Origin: Curtobacterium sp. MCJR17_055
GTDB taxonomy: Bacteria; Actinomycetota; Actinomycetes; Actinomycetales; Microbacteriaceae
Assembly (NCBI RefSeq): GCF_003224335.1
Contig: NZ_QKLF01000003.1
Location: forward strand, 372,001 to 436,000
DNA length: 64,000 nt
Direction of reading: 5' to 3'
Position numbers and translations under genes: made by a program. Below the pieces are notes generated by a model. The model saw nothing but the letters and a program-made list of their open reading frames with translations, made no database searches and was not told the origin of the DNA. This document shows, piece after piece, positions 28,220 through 35,872 of the stretch. Positions within the stretch are counted from its first letter, which is position 1. Every line of letters starts with the position of its first letter.

Positions 28220-28705
28220 TCAGGTCCGGGTGATGGCCGCCGTGCTCGCGTCGGTGACGCGCACCAGGTCGGCGGGGACCACCTCGATGTCGAACCCGCG
28301 GCGCCCGCCGGACACGAAGATCGTCGCGTGGTCGGCGGCCGACGCGTCCAGCACGGTGCGCAGTCGTGTCCGCTGTCCCACCGGACTGATCCCGCCGACG
28401 ACGTACCCGGTGCGGCGTTCCGCGAGCGCGGGGTCCGCGAGCGACGCCTTCTTCCCGCCGACGGCCGCCGCGACGGCCTTGAGGTCGAGCCGGTCCGCCA
28501 CGGGGACGATCGCCACCGCGAGTTCACCGTCGACCGACACCACGAGGGTCTTGAAGACCTGCTCCTCGCGGAGCCCGAGTGCCGCCGCTGCTTCCTCGCC
28601 GAAGTTCGTCGCGCTCTCGTGGTGCTCGTAGACGTGCGGCGTGTAGGGGACGCCGGCCCGCTCCAGCGCGACCGTCGCCGGGGTGCTCGGGGAAGCTGCG
28701 CTCAT
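28220..28705 (-). CDS. YbaK/ProX-type Cys-tRNA(Pro) deacylase
   Basis: Editing protein that hydrolyses cysteine mischarged on tRNA-Pro. The YbaK fold is recognisable by HESATNFGEEAAAALG (about 31-46), QVFKTLVV (conserved lysine, about 50), VPVADRLDLKAVAAAVGGKKA and GYVVGGISPVGQR. The ATG at 28705 gives 161 aa, normal for this family; an upstream start at 28783 would add 26 residues lacking homology and overlap the divergent membrane gene. It is divergent from the 28773 gene. Confidence 0.9.
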   Translation of the reverse strand: MSAASPSTPATVALERAGVPYTPHVYEHHESATNFGEEAAAALGLREEQVFKTLVVSVDGELAVAIVPVADRLDLKAVAAAVGGKKASLADPALAERRTGYVVGGISPVGQRTRLRTVLDASAADHATIFVSGGRRGFDIEVVPADLVRVTDASTAAITRT

Positions 28706-28772
28706 GCACCGATCCTGCCCCGCGTCCCCGGCACGTCTCCGGAGGCTCGCGGACGGTACGCTGAGCCGCACC

Positions 28773-29108
28773 ATGACGGTCATCGAGGTGCTGCTCCGCG
28801 TGGTCTCCGCGCTGCACGCGCCGGGCCCCGCCGCGCTCGGTCACGCATGGGTCCCTGGTGCACCACCGGCCCTCGCGGTCGCCGTGCTCGGCGTCACCGT
28901 CGTGGGCGTCACCGTCGCCGGGATCGCCGCGCTCGCCGCAGCCGCGCTCGTGCTGCGGCTCGTCGCCCTGCTCATCACCGCGGTCGGAGCGGACCGTCTC
29001 CCGGTGCCCTCCACGGCACCGGACCTCGTCACCCGGATCGCCTGGAGCGACCCGGATGCGGACGGGCACGTGCGGTCACGGGCTCCGGGGGGCGTCCCGG
29101 CGGTCTGA
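28773..29108 (+). CDS. Small membrane protein next to a YidC paralogue (DUF6412-like)
   Basis: A 111-aa protein with an N-terminal amphipathic stretch and two hydrophobic segments (about 31-50 and 52-71), then a polar tail with IAWSDPDADGHVRSRAPG. The placement directly before a YidC/Oxa1 gene and the tail resemble DUF6412 proteins of Actinobacteria; the family name is from memory. TACGCT (28757-28762) ends ten bases before the ATG, so the transcript would have almost no leader. Its job may be as a partner of the insertase, which is inference from proximity only. Confidence 0.6.
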   Translation: MTVIEVLLRVVSALHAPGPAALGHAWVPGAPPALAVAVLGVTVVGVTVAGIAALAAAALVLRLVALLITAVGADRLPVPSTAPDLVTRIAWSDPDADGHVRSRAPGGVPAV

Positions 29109-29164
29109 CACCGGTCGGTGTCGGGCCGCGCTCGCGCCCGACCCCTCCGATCGAAGGACCATCC

Positions 29165-29908
29165 ATGGACATCACCACCCTGCCCGGCCTCAGCGCCGTG
29201 CTGCACGCCGGCGCGGACCTCGTCGCCGTCCTCACCGACGCCCTCACCCCGGTCGCGGGACCGGCAGCAGCGGCGCTCGCCGTCGTCGTGCTGACCCTCG
29301 CGGTCCGCGTCCTGCTCGTCCCGCTGTCCGTGCTGCAGGTCCGGGCGGAGCGGGACCGTCGCCGCCTCGCACCGCGGATCGCGGAACTCCGCCGACGTGC
29401 CGGTCGCGACACCGCACGGTTCCAGCGGTCACTCCAGGAGCTGTACACGGCCGAACGGGTGGCACCGCTGGCCGGGTGCCTGCCCGTCCTCGCACAGGCA
29501 CCCGTGGTCTCGCTGCTGTACACGGTCTTCACGCACGCGAGCATCGACGGGACGGTCAACACCCTGCTCCGCGCGTCCCTCGCCGGCATCCCGCTCGCGC
29601 AGTCGGCCGTCGCGGTGCTGACGTCCCCGCTGTGGGTGCACGGCTGGCTCGTGCTCGTGCTGCTCGCGGTGCTCGTCGTCGCGGTCGAGCACACGCGTCG
29701 GGCACAGCAGCACTGGAACCCGGCGCCTGTCCCCGCTCCGGACGTCACCGTGCCGGGAGCGGCCGTCACGGCCGGGATCGCGCGGTGGGTCCCGTTCGTC
29801 TCGGTCGTCTTCGCCGCGGTCGCGCCGCTCGCCGCCGCCCTGTACCTGGTCACGAGCGCCGTGTGGACGCTCGCGGAGCGCGCGGTCCTGCGCCGGCTCG
29901 TGCGGTGA
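29165..29908 (+). CDS. YidC/Oxa1 family membrane protein insertase (second, short paralogue)
   Basis: Membrane insertase of 247 aa. Five hydrophobic segments can be seen; the first (about 36-58) contains LTLAVRVLLVPL with the conserved arginine of the substrate groove, followed by a positively charged loop RAERDRRRLAPRIAELRRR. The second core helix has the block LPVLAQAPVVSLLYTVF. It lacks the long basic C-terminus and the size (about 320 aa or more) of the actinobacterial YidC encoded near rnpA, so this is a paralogue, not the housekeeping copy. GAAGGA lies six bases upstream of the ATG; the small membrane gene precedes it by 56 bases and is probably cotranscribed. Confidence 0.85.
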   Translation: MDITTLPGLSAVLHAGADLVAVLTDALTPVAGPAAAALAVVVLTLAVRVLLVPLSVLQVRAERDRRRLAPRIAELRRRAGRDTARFQRSLQELYTAERVAPLAGCLPVLAQAPVVSLLYTVFTHASIDGTVNTLLRASLAGIPLAQSAVAVLTSPLWVHGWLVLVLLAVLVVAVEHTRRAQQHWNPAPVPAPDVTVPGAAVTAGIARWVPFVSVVFAAVAPLAAALYLVTSAVWTLAERAVLRRLVR

Positions 29909-29938
29909 CGGCGGGCGCGGGGCCGAACGAGCCGCGGG

Positions 29939-30199
29939 TCAGCCGCCCTGGCCCTCCTGCTGCGGTCCCTGGTCGACCGGGTCGTACTCGGTGTCGCGGC
30001 CCTGTTCCTCCTCGGGGAGCGGGACGTGGCGTTCGGTGCCGCTGCCGCCCGGGCTCGTCGCGACGTAGTCGGCCGCGCCGGACTGGGTGTCGTGGCTGAG
30101 CGGTTCGAGGGTCTCCTCGTCGACGTCCGCCGGTGTGGAACCGGTGGCGTCGGCGGGCACCGCCGGGTCGGTCGACTGGTCGTTCTGCGCGTCGGTCAT
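29939..30199 (-). CDS. Small acidic disordered protein
   Basis: I do not recognise this 86-aa protein. It has no hydrophobic segment, is rich in Asp, Glu, Gln, Gly and Thr, and ends PQQEGQGG. The composition suggests an intrinsically disordered, possibly stress-related protein, as often seen in Microbacteriaceae. Start ATG at 30199; the ribosome site is weak (GGAG about 12 bases upstream). It converges on the YidC paralogue and is divergent from the 30287 gene. Confidence 0.5.
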   Translation of the reverse strand: MTDAQNDQSTDPAVPADATGSTPADVDEETLEPLSHDTQSGAADYVATSPGGSGTERHVPLPEEEQGRDTEYDPVDQGPQQEGQGG

Positions 30200-30286
30200 C
30201 CCTCGGGCGTACTCCCCCCGGTCTGGGTGGGCGCCGACACCGCTGCGGTGGCAGTCTTGCCCCAGGCGTGACGACGAGGAGCGCGC

Positions 30287-31267
30287 ATGAGCCGGACCGA
30301 CGACGACGCGGCAGCACGTGCCCGTCTCGAACGCATCGCCTGGGGCGCCGCGTCGACACCCACCGAGGCCGCCCGCGCCCGCATCGCGCTGGCGGACCTC
30401 GACCGGGAGGCCCGGAGGCGCCCCCGCTCCGACGTCGCGCCCGCCACGTCCTCCGGCGCCGACGGTCGACGGGCGGCGGCCCGCCCCGCGTCGCGACGTG
30501 GCCGGTCGGCCGGTCCGGAGGGCGACCCGACCGACGACGACGCGGTCATCCCGGGCGTCGGCGGGGACGCCGACGTCCGCGACCCCGGCGAGCACCGGGC
30601 CGACGACCACCGGACCGACGACCAGCGGGTCGGCGGGGACGGGGTCGGAGAGGGCGGCGTCGCGGTCGGCGGCGCGGACGACGGCGGCGCGGATCGCGAC
30701 GCGCCCGACCGAGGCGGATCGGGCCTCCTCGCCGGTGCCCGACGGCTGGCCGACCGGGCGCGCCGGACCGACCGGACCGTGCTCTGGGCGTCCGGTGCCG
30801 GCGCCGTCGTGGTCGGACTGGTGCTCGGCACCGGCGTCGGACTCTCGGTCGGCGCGAGATCCGCGGAACCCGGTCGCGCCACCGTGACCCCGGCGGCCGG
30901 CACGGTCACCGTCGAACAGATGCTCGACCTGCCGCAGACCTTCGCCGACCAACTCCCCGGCTCCATCGAGGCCCCGGTCGCGCTGCGCTCGACGCGGCTC
31001 GTCTTCACGAACCGCTCGCTGTCGGGCGACGCGGCGGGCACGCCGTGGAACGTGTGGGCGGCGGTCGGACGGGACCCGTCGACCATCTGCCTCGTCGCCA
31101 CGGCGGACCGGATCGAGGGGACGAGCGCCTGCTACCCCCGCGAGGACGCCCTCCACGGCACGGTCTCGCTCTCCGCGACGTCGGCCAGCGGGACGCTGTG
31201 GGTGCGCCTGGTCGGCGGCGCGGTACGCGGCACGGTCACGAGCACCGCCACGAGTCGGATGTACTGA
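30287..31267 (+). CDS. Single-pass membrane protein with long charged N-terminal region
   Basis: A 326-aa protein of unknown function. Residues 1-150 are charged and disordered (repeated Asp/Gly/Arg), a single hydrophobic helix lies at about 165-187 (VLWASGAGAVVVGLVLGTG), and the C-terminal 130 residues form a likely external domain with two cysteines (TICLVA, SACYPRE). A LARRRP-like N-terminal motif is absent. GAGGAG lies five bases before the ATG. Residues 10-40 (LERIAWGAAST...ARIALADLD) form a predicted helix that recurs in similar actinobacterial proteins. No pathway can be assigned. Confidence 0.6.
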   Translation: MSRTDDDAAARARLERIAWGAASTPTEAARARIALADLDREARRRPRSDVAPATSSGADGRRAAARPASRRGRSAGPEGDPTDDDAVIPGVGGDADVRDPGEHRADDHRTDDQRVGGDGVGEGGVAVGGADDGGADRDAPDRGGSGLLAGARRLADRARRTDRTVLWASGAGAVVVGLVLGTGVGLSVGARSAEPGRATVTPAAGTVTVEQMLDLPQTFADQLPGSIEAPVALRSTRLVFTNRSLSGDAAGTPWNVWAAVGRDPSTICLVATADRIEGTSACYPREDALHGTVSLSATSASGTLWVRLVGGAVRGTVTSTATSRMY

Positions 31268-31475
31268 CGGCTCCTGCCCGCGCGGCGTTGGAGCGCTCCT
31301 GAGAGCCACCCGGGTGCCCTCGCGCGAACCGGATCGAGCGTGCAACACTGGACGGGCGCACTCGCCGTGGAGTGGCAAGAAATCCGTCTCCACATCCCGT
31401 CCACCCGAGCGCGCTCTCCCCGGCCGACCCGTCGTCCGCGCGCGCTCCTCCACGTCCTCGAGGAGGTCAGCCGCC

Positions 31476-32867
31476 GTGTCCACCACCAGCAACCAGACCG
31501 TCCACCCGTACACGACGCCGATCACCGTCACGACGTCGTCGGTGGTCGGGATCGCCGTGCTCGGGCTCGCCACGTTCTTCGCCATCACGACCGAACTCAT
31601 GCCGGTCGGCCTGCTCGGGACCATGAGCCGCGACCTCGGCGTGACCGAGTCGACCATGGGCGTCGTCATCACGGTGTACGCGGCCGCCGTCGCGCTGCTC
31701 GCGCTGCCGTTGACGTCCCTCACGGCGAAGCTGCCGCGCAAGACCGTGCTCGTCGCCACCCTCGTCGGGTACACGGTGTCGAACGCGCTCGTCGCCCTCG
31801 CGCCCTCGTTCGCCGTCGTCTGCGCCGGCCGGGTCGTGGGCGGCATCGCGCACGCCCTGTTCTTCTCCGTCGCGTCCGCGTACGCCACCCGGATCGTGCC
31901 GCCGCGGCTGGCCGGCCGGGCCATCGCGTTCGTCTACTCCGGGAGCTCGCTCGGCTTCGTGATCGGCGTGCCGCTCGCCACCGGCGTCGGCGAGACGGTC
32001 GGCTGGCGACCGGCCGTCGGCGGGGTCGCCGCGTGCGCCGCCGTCCTCGCCGTGGTCGCGGCGGCCTTCCTCCCCTCCGTCCGCGGGGCCGCGTCCCCGC
32101 ACGTCGGGTCCCCCAGGGCGTGGGCCCGGACCGGACTGCTCTCCGTCGTCGTCGCGGACCTGCTGCTGTTCGCCGGGCACTACGTCGTGTACACGTACGT
32201 CGGCCCCTACGTCGTCGACGCCGGGCTCGACGCCGGCATGGTGTCCGGCGCGCTGCTCGTGCTCGGCGGCACCGGCGTGGTCGGACTCTGGCTCGCCGGG
32301 CTGTTCGTCGACCGCGCACCACGGCAGACGCTGGTCGTGTCGATCGCCGCGATGGCCGCCGCCTTCGTCGTGATGCCGTTCACGCACGGGTCCCTGGCCG
32401 GCACGATGCTCGTCGCCGGGGTCTGGATGGCGGCGAACGGCACGACCGGGACGCTCTTCATGGCCGCCGCGATCCGCACCGGCGGGGTCAGCCCGGAGAT
32501 CGCAGGCGCCCTGGTGAACGGCGCGTCGAACATCGGCATCGCGGGTGGTGCCGCGCTCGGGGGGCAGGTGCTCGGGCTCTCCGGGCTGCAGACGCTGCCG
32601 TTCGCCGGGGCGGTCGTGCTCCTCGGCGGGCTCTCCGTCGTCGTGCTCGCGCGCCGCGGGTTCCCGGTGCACGCGACCGCGCAGCCGCACCTCAGCACGT
32701 CGTCGATCGAGGTCCTGACCTCGTCGCTGGCCGTCGTCACGAGTTCGATCCCGACCGTGAGCCGTGCGATCCAGACGATCACGGGCTCCGTCGCCACGGT
32801 CCACCGGGCGGCGACGGGCTCGATCCGCACCGCGACCGGCTCCGTCGGGACCGTCGGCGAGCGGTAG
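31476..32867 (+). CDS. MFS transporter, DHA1/AraJ-like drug or sugar efflux type
   Basis: Twelve hydrophobic segments in about 400 residues and the MFS signature loops (TAKLPRKTVLVATL between helices 2 and 3; LFVDRAPRQTLVVS between 8 and 9) identify a 12-helix major facilitator, with ITTELMPVGLLGTMSRDLG in the first helix pair as in the AraJ/NepI/Cmx efflux branch. The GTG at 31476 was chosen for the AGGAGG site nine bases upstream; the longer start at 31314 has none. An unusual 60-residue tail after helix 12 is rich in Ser, Thr and Val with loose TGS-V-x-T repeats. Substrate unknown; no regulator adjoins it. Confidence 0.85.
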   Translation: MSTTSNQTVHPYTTPITVTTSSVVGIAVLGLATFFAITTELMPVGLLGTMSRDLGVTESTMGVVITVYAAAVALLALPLTSLTAKLPRKTVLVATLVGYTVSNALVALAPSFAVVCAGRVVGGIAHALFFSVASAYATRIVPPRLAGRAIAFVYSGSSLGFVIGVPLATGVGETVGWRPAVGGVAACAAVLAVVAAAFLPSVRGAASPHVGSPRAWARTGLLSVVVADLLLFAGHYVVYTYVGPYVVDAGLDAGMVSGALLVLGGTGVVGLWLAGLFVDRAPRQTLVVSIAAMAAAFVVMPFTHGSLAGTMLVAGVWMAANGTTGTLFMAAAIRTGGVSPEIAGALVNGASNIGIAGGAALGGQVLGLSGLQTLPFAGAVVLLGGLSVVVLARRGFPVHATAQPHLSTSSIEVLTSSLAVVTSSIPTVSRAIQTITGSVATVHRAATGSIRTATGSVGTVGER

Positions 32868-32930
32868 CGCTCCGCGCACGCCCGACGCTCGCCCTTCCCC
32901 GTCGTGCTCGGACGGCGGAGACGGGAGGTG

Positions 32931-33389
32931 TCAGGTGCGCGCTGCGAGGGCGTCGAGCGCGGCGACCTGCCCCGCCACGACGAGCCCGCGCGCGGAGTCG
33001 ACCGGCGTCCAACGCGCGTCGTCGACCTCGGGCACCTCGACGAACCGACCGGAGCCGCGCGGCAGCTCGAGCGCGACGGTGTTGCTGCGCACCACGTCGA
33101 CGGAGAAGTCCGGTGCGTGCAGCGTGTGGACCGTGACGACCTTGCCCGAGGCCTGCCGGAAGTCGCCGAGCAGGTGCGGGACACCGTCCGGCGGTGCTGT
33201 GCCGATCTCCTCGGTGAACTCCCGCAGCGCCGTGGTCAGGGTGTCCTCGCCCGCGACGGGTTCGCCCTTCGGGATCGTCCACGCCCGCGGCCGCCGACGC
33301 CAGAACGGGCCACCCATGTGCGCGATGAACACCTCGAGCGCGGGACCGCTCCCCCGGTGCAGCAGGAGACCGGCGGAACGGAGGGGCAC
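32931..33389 (-). CDS. NUDIX hydrolase
   Basis: 152-aa NUDIX protein. The box GEPVAGEDTLTTALREFTEE followed by IG (about residues 43-64) matches Gx5Ex7REUxEExGU fully, so metal binding and catalysis should be intact. The N-terminal SAGLLLHRG and the KGEP lead-in resemble the AP4A/diphosphoinositol group with FWRRRPRAWTIPKGE. GTG start; TAGTCT lies six bases upstream on the minus strand, so the mRNA is probably leaderless. It is divergent from the alpha/beta hydrolase gene with only 23 bases between start codons. Confidence 0.87.
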   Translation of the reverse strand: MPLRSAGLLLHRGSGPALEVFIAHMGGPFWRRRPRAWTIPKGEPVAGEDTLTTALREFTEEIGTAPPDGVPHLLGDFRQASGKVVTVHTLHAPDFSVDVVRSNTVALELPRGSGRFVEVPEVDDARWTPVDSARGLVVAGQVAALDALAART

Positions 33390-33395
33390 GGTCGG

Positions 33396-33405
33396 AGACT
33401 ACCCT
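33396..33405. promoter_or_regulatory. Overlapping divergent -10 elements
   Basis: TAGTCT on the minus strand (33401-33396) serves the NUDIX GTG at 33389; TACCCT on the plus strand (33400-33405) serves the hydrolase ATG at 33413. They share two bases, and each lies 6-7 bases from its start codon. Confidence 0.6.
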
Positions 33406-33412
33406 CGCGCGC

Positions 33413-34234
33413 ATGCGCAGCATCGGACTCCGCGACGGCCGCTCGGTCCTCGTCGACGACACCGCACCGGACGCCGTCCGGCCCACCGTGGTGTGGCACC
33501 ACGAGTCCCCGCACACGGGCGCCCTCTTCGAGCCGCTCACCAGCGCGGCGGCGGCCCGCGGGCTCCGTCTCGTCGCGGTGACCCGACCGGGCTACGGCGG
33601 AGCCGACCCCCTGCCCGGACGACGCGTCGCGGACGGCGCTCGCGACCTCGAACAGGTCCTCGACGCGCTGGGACTCCCCCGCGTCGCGGTCCTCGGCGGG
33701 TCCGGTGGTGGCCCGCACGCGCTCGCCGCCGCGGCACTGCTGCCCGGCCGGGTCGCCGCCGCGGCCGTCGTCGCCTCGCCCGCGCCGTTCGACGACACGA
33801 CCGGGTGGTGGGACGGCATGGCGGCCGACGGTGGCCTCCGGTCGGCCGCCGCCGGACGGGAGGCCCGTCTCGCCTGGGCGTCGACCGCCACGTTCGACCC
33901 GTCCCAGTTCGTCGACCGCGACTGGGCGGCCCTGGACGGGGACTGGGCCGCGCTCGGGCAGGACGCGACGGCGGCGGGTGGGTCGGGCCTGCAGGGCGCG
34001 ACCGACGACGACGTGGCGTTCGTCACCGACTGGGGGTTCCCGCTGTCCGCCGTGACCGTCCCGACGACCGTCGTGCACGGAGCCCGCGACCGGGTCGTGC
34101 CGGTCGCACACGGGCGGCGCCTCGCCGCGGCACTCCCCGCCGTGGCGTACGAGGAGCGGCCCGCGGACGGACACATCTCGGCGCTGACGGCGGTCCCGGT
34201 GCTCCTGGACCGGCTCGCCGCGGTGCTGCGCTGA
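33413..34234 (+). CDS. Alpha/beta hydrolase
   Basis: A 273-aa alpha/beta-fold hydrolase. The nucleophile elbow is VLGGSGGGPHAL (Ser at about residue 98), the acid lies in VVHGARDRVVPVAHG (Asp about 228) and the His in PADGHISAL (about 252). The VTRPGYGGADP block near 60 is typical of this fold. Substrate is unknown; general esterase or lactonase activity is the safest statement. The ATG is placed seven bases after a TACCCT box. Confidence 0.85.
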   Translation: MRSIGLRDGRSVLVDDTAPDAVRPTVVWHHESPHTGALFEPLTSAAAARGLRLVAVTRPGYGGADPLPGRRVADGARDLEQVLDALGLPRVAVLGGSGGGPHALAAAALLPGRVAAAAVVASPAPFDDTTGWWDGMAADGGLRSAAAGREARLAWASTATFDPSQFVDRDWAALDGDWAALGQDATAAGGSGLQGATDDDVAFVTDWGFPLSAVTVPTTVVHGARDRVVPVAHGRRLAAALPAVAYEERPADGHISALTAVPVLLDRLAAVLR

Positions 34235-34294
34235 CCCGCTCCGCGGTCGCGGAGCACCCGGACCGGGTCGCGCGTCCGAGACGGACGTGTCGGC

Positions 34295-35374
34295 TCAGCC
34301 GAACCTGCTCCGGAGCACGTCCGCGGTCCGGTCGGTCAGGAAGCGTACGCCGGCGCGGTTCGGGTGGAGCGCGCCGGGACGGAGGTCGATCCGGCTCAGG
34401 CCGCCGAGCGACTCGAGCGAGATCCCCTCGACGTAGGCGCCCTTCCGCGCGCAGGCCGAGTGCGCCTGCGTCTCGGCGAACACCTCGATGAAGGTCGCGC
34501 CCGCGGCCTGCGCCGCGTTCCGGGTTACGTCGTCCAGCTGCTCCTGCACGCCGTGCAGCCAGCGGACGTCGGCGTCGGTGAACGGGTAGGTGTCCCGGGG
34601 GAACCGCCCGGCCAGGGTCCCCAGGTCGACGGCCGGGCGGAAGCAGCCCGACGACGGGGTGTGTGCCGCGTCGGGGAAGATCGCCGGGTACCCGAGCACG
34701 ATCACCGTGGCGTTCGGCGCTGCGGCCCGGACGTCGGCGAGCGTCTCGGCGACGCCGAGGGCGACGCGGCCCTGGATCTTCGCGCCGAGGGTGTCCACCC
34801 CGTCGGACGCGAGTGTCGACCGGCAGGACGGGGCGTTCTGGCCGGAGAACACCGGGCCGGTGGCGGACAGTGCCAGGCACGAGCCCGCGGTGCCGAACAG
34901 GTCGGCGTCGTTGCCGCCGATCGTCAGTGTCACGAGCCGCGTGTCGGCGGACAGCGCCTCGAGTTGCGGCCGGGCGCCGCGGAACTGCACGCGGTCCCGG
35001 ACGTCCTCGCTCGTCGCGCCCGCGCAGGTGACGTCGGTGAGGTCGAATCCGAAGCGGGCGGCGATGCGGTGCGGGTAGTCCTCGCCCGACTGCGCGCACG
35101 CCCGGACCGGGAGCCCCGTGGGGTGCCCGAGCCCGTACCCGGCGGAGTACGAGTCACCGAGCGCGACGTACGCACTGCCCGGCGGCAGCCCGGCGAGCGT
35201 CTCGGGCGGGTCGTCGGTGGCCGGGAAGGGCTGGGGGACGGGCCAGAGCGGAGCGGCGACGGCGGCACCGGGGGCGGTCGGTGTGCCCGGTACCCCGCCG
35301 ACCGACGCCGTCCCCGCCAGCAGGACGGTCGCGACGAGCGCGGTGAGGACGCGGGAGACGGTCGAGCGGCGCAG
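34295..35374 (-). CDS. Secreted SGNH/GDSL hydrolase (SEST-like esterase or lipase), CTG start proposed
   Basis: Extracellular SGNH hydrolase. Block I is VALGDSYSAGYG (about residues 67-78) and block III TIGGNDADLF. The C-terminal block is GALHPNRAG, with no Asp three residues before the catalytic His, as in the Streptomyces scabies esterase group, which uses a backbone carbonyl. The reading frame is open far upstream but has no ATG, GTG or TTG before the GTG at 34990, which would remove block I and the signal peptide. A CTG at 35374 has GGAG six bases upstream and gives (M)RRSTVSRVLTALVATVLL, a clear Sec signal peptide. I therefore annotate 359 aa from CTG. Six cysteines suit disulfides outside the cell. 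Confidence 0.75.
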   Translation of the reverse strand: MRRSTVSRVLTALVATVLLAGTASVGGVPGTPTAPGAAVAAPLWPVPQPFPATDDPPETLAGLPPGSAYVALGDSYSAGYGLGHPTGLPVRACAQSGEDYPHRIAARFGFDLTDVTCAGATSEDVRDRVQFRGARPQLEALSADTRLVTLTIGGNDADLFGTAGSCLALSATGPVFSGQNAPSCRSTLASDGVDTLGAKIQGRVALGVAETLADVRAAAPNATVIVLGYPAIFPDAAHTPSSGCFRPAVDLGTLAGRFPRDTYPFTDADVRWLHGVQEQLDDVTRNAAQAAGATFIEVFAETQAHSACARKGAYVEGISLESLGGLSRIDLRPGALHPNRAGVRFLTDRTADVLRSRFG

Positions 35375-35472
35375 GGTGGGCTCCGGAACGGGTTCGGGTG
35401 GGTGGGCGACCCGACGGGCGGGGTCGAGCGGGCACGGTCGGGTTCTCCGGCTCGACTCCCGCCGCCGGGATG

Positions 35473-35826
35473 TCAGCGACGACCGAGGCGACGCTCGCCG
35501 CCCGCGCCGGGCTGGTACGGCAGACCGTAGTGGGCGAAGAGCTCGGGCTCGAGCGCGGCGTCGAGTTCGCCGTCCGTCGCGATCGACGGAGCGTCCTTGA
35601 CGGCCTTCTTGTCGAAGGTCACGACGAGGTGCTTCGGGGTCACGGTCGCGCCGACGAGGGGGACGAAGACGAGCTTCTTCCCGACGACGCCGGTCGTGAT
35701 CGACCCGAACGCCGGCTCCGACGTCGCGGTGTCGTAGTAGATGCTCTCGAGGGTGCCGATCTTGTCGTCCTGGTCGTCGACGACCGGCAGACCGATCCAG
35801 TCCCGGATGTTGGCTGCTTCGAACAC
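35473..35826 (-). CDS. PRC-barrel domain protein
   Basis: A 117-aa protein whose first 85 residues form a PRC barrel (NIRDWIGLPVVDDQDDKIGT, then LVFVPLVGATVTPKHLVV). The last 30 residues are acidic then Arg-rich. PRC-barrel proteins of this sort appear in stress or membrane-associated roles but have no assigned reaction. GTG start with GGAGG eight bases upstream. A TAGCGT box (35875-35870) overlaps the stop codon of the upstream GT9 gene and could be its own promoter. Confidence 0.75.
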   Translation of the reverse strand: MFEAANIRDWIGLPVVDDQDDKIGTLESIYYDTATSEPAFGSITTGVVGKKLVFVPLVGATVTPKHLVVTFDKKAVKDAPSIATDGELDAALEPELFAHYGLPYQPGAGGERRLGRR

Positions 35827-35872
35827 GGCGACTCCCTCCGACGGCCGGACCTTCCGTGCCGTCGGATCGACG

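Noticed and set aside
24185-29908. A 1907-codon open frame on the plus strand
   Set aside because: It is antisense to apt, clp and ybaK and reads as Arg/Gly/Asp-rich shadow protein; only its last 247 codons (YidC paralogue) are real.
34295-34990. Start of the SGNH hydrolase at the GTG at 34990
   Set aside because: This would delete the catalytic GDSY block and the signal peptide, both present upstream in the same frame.
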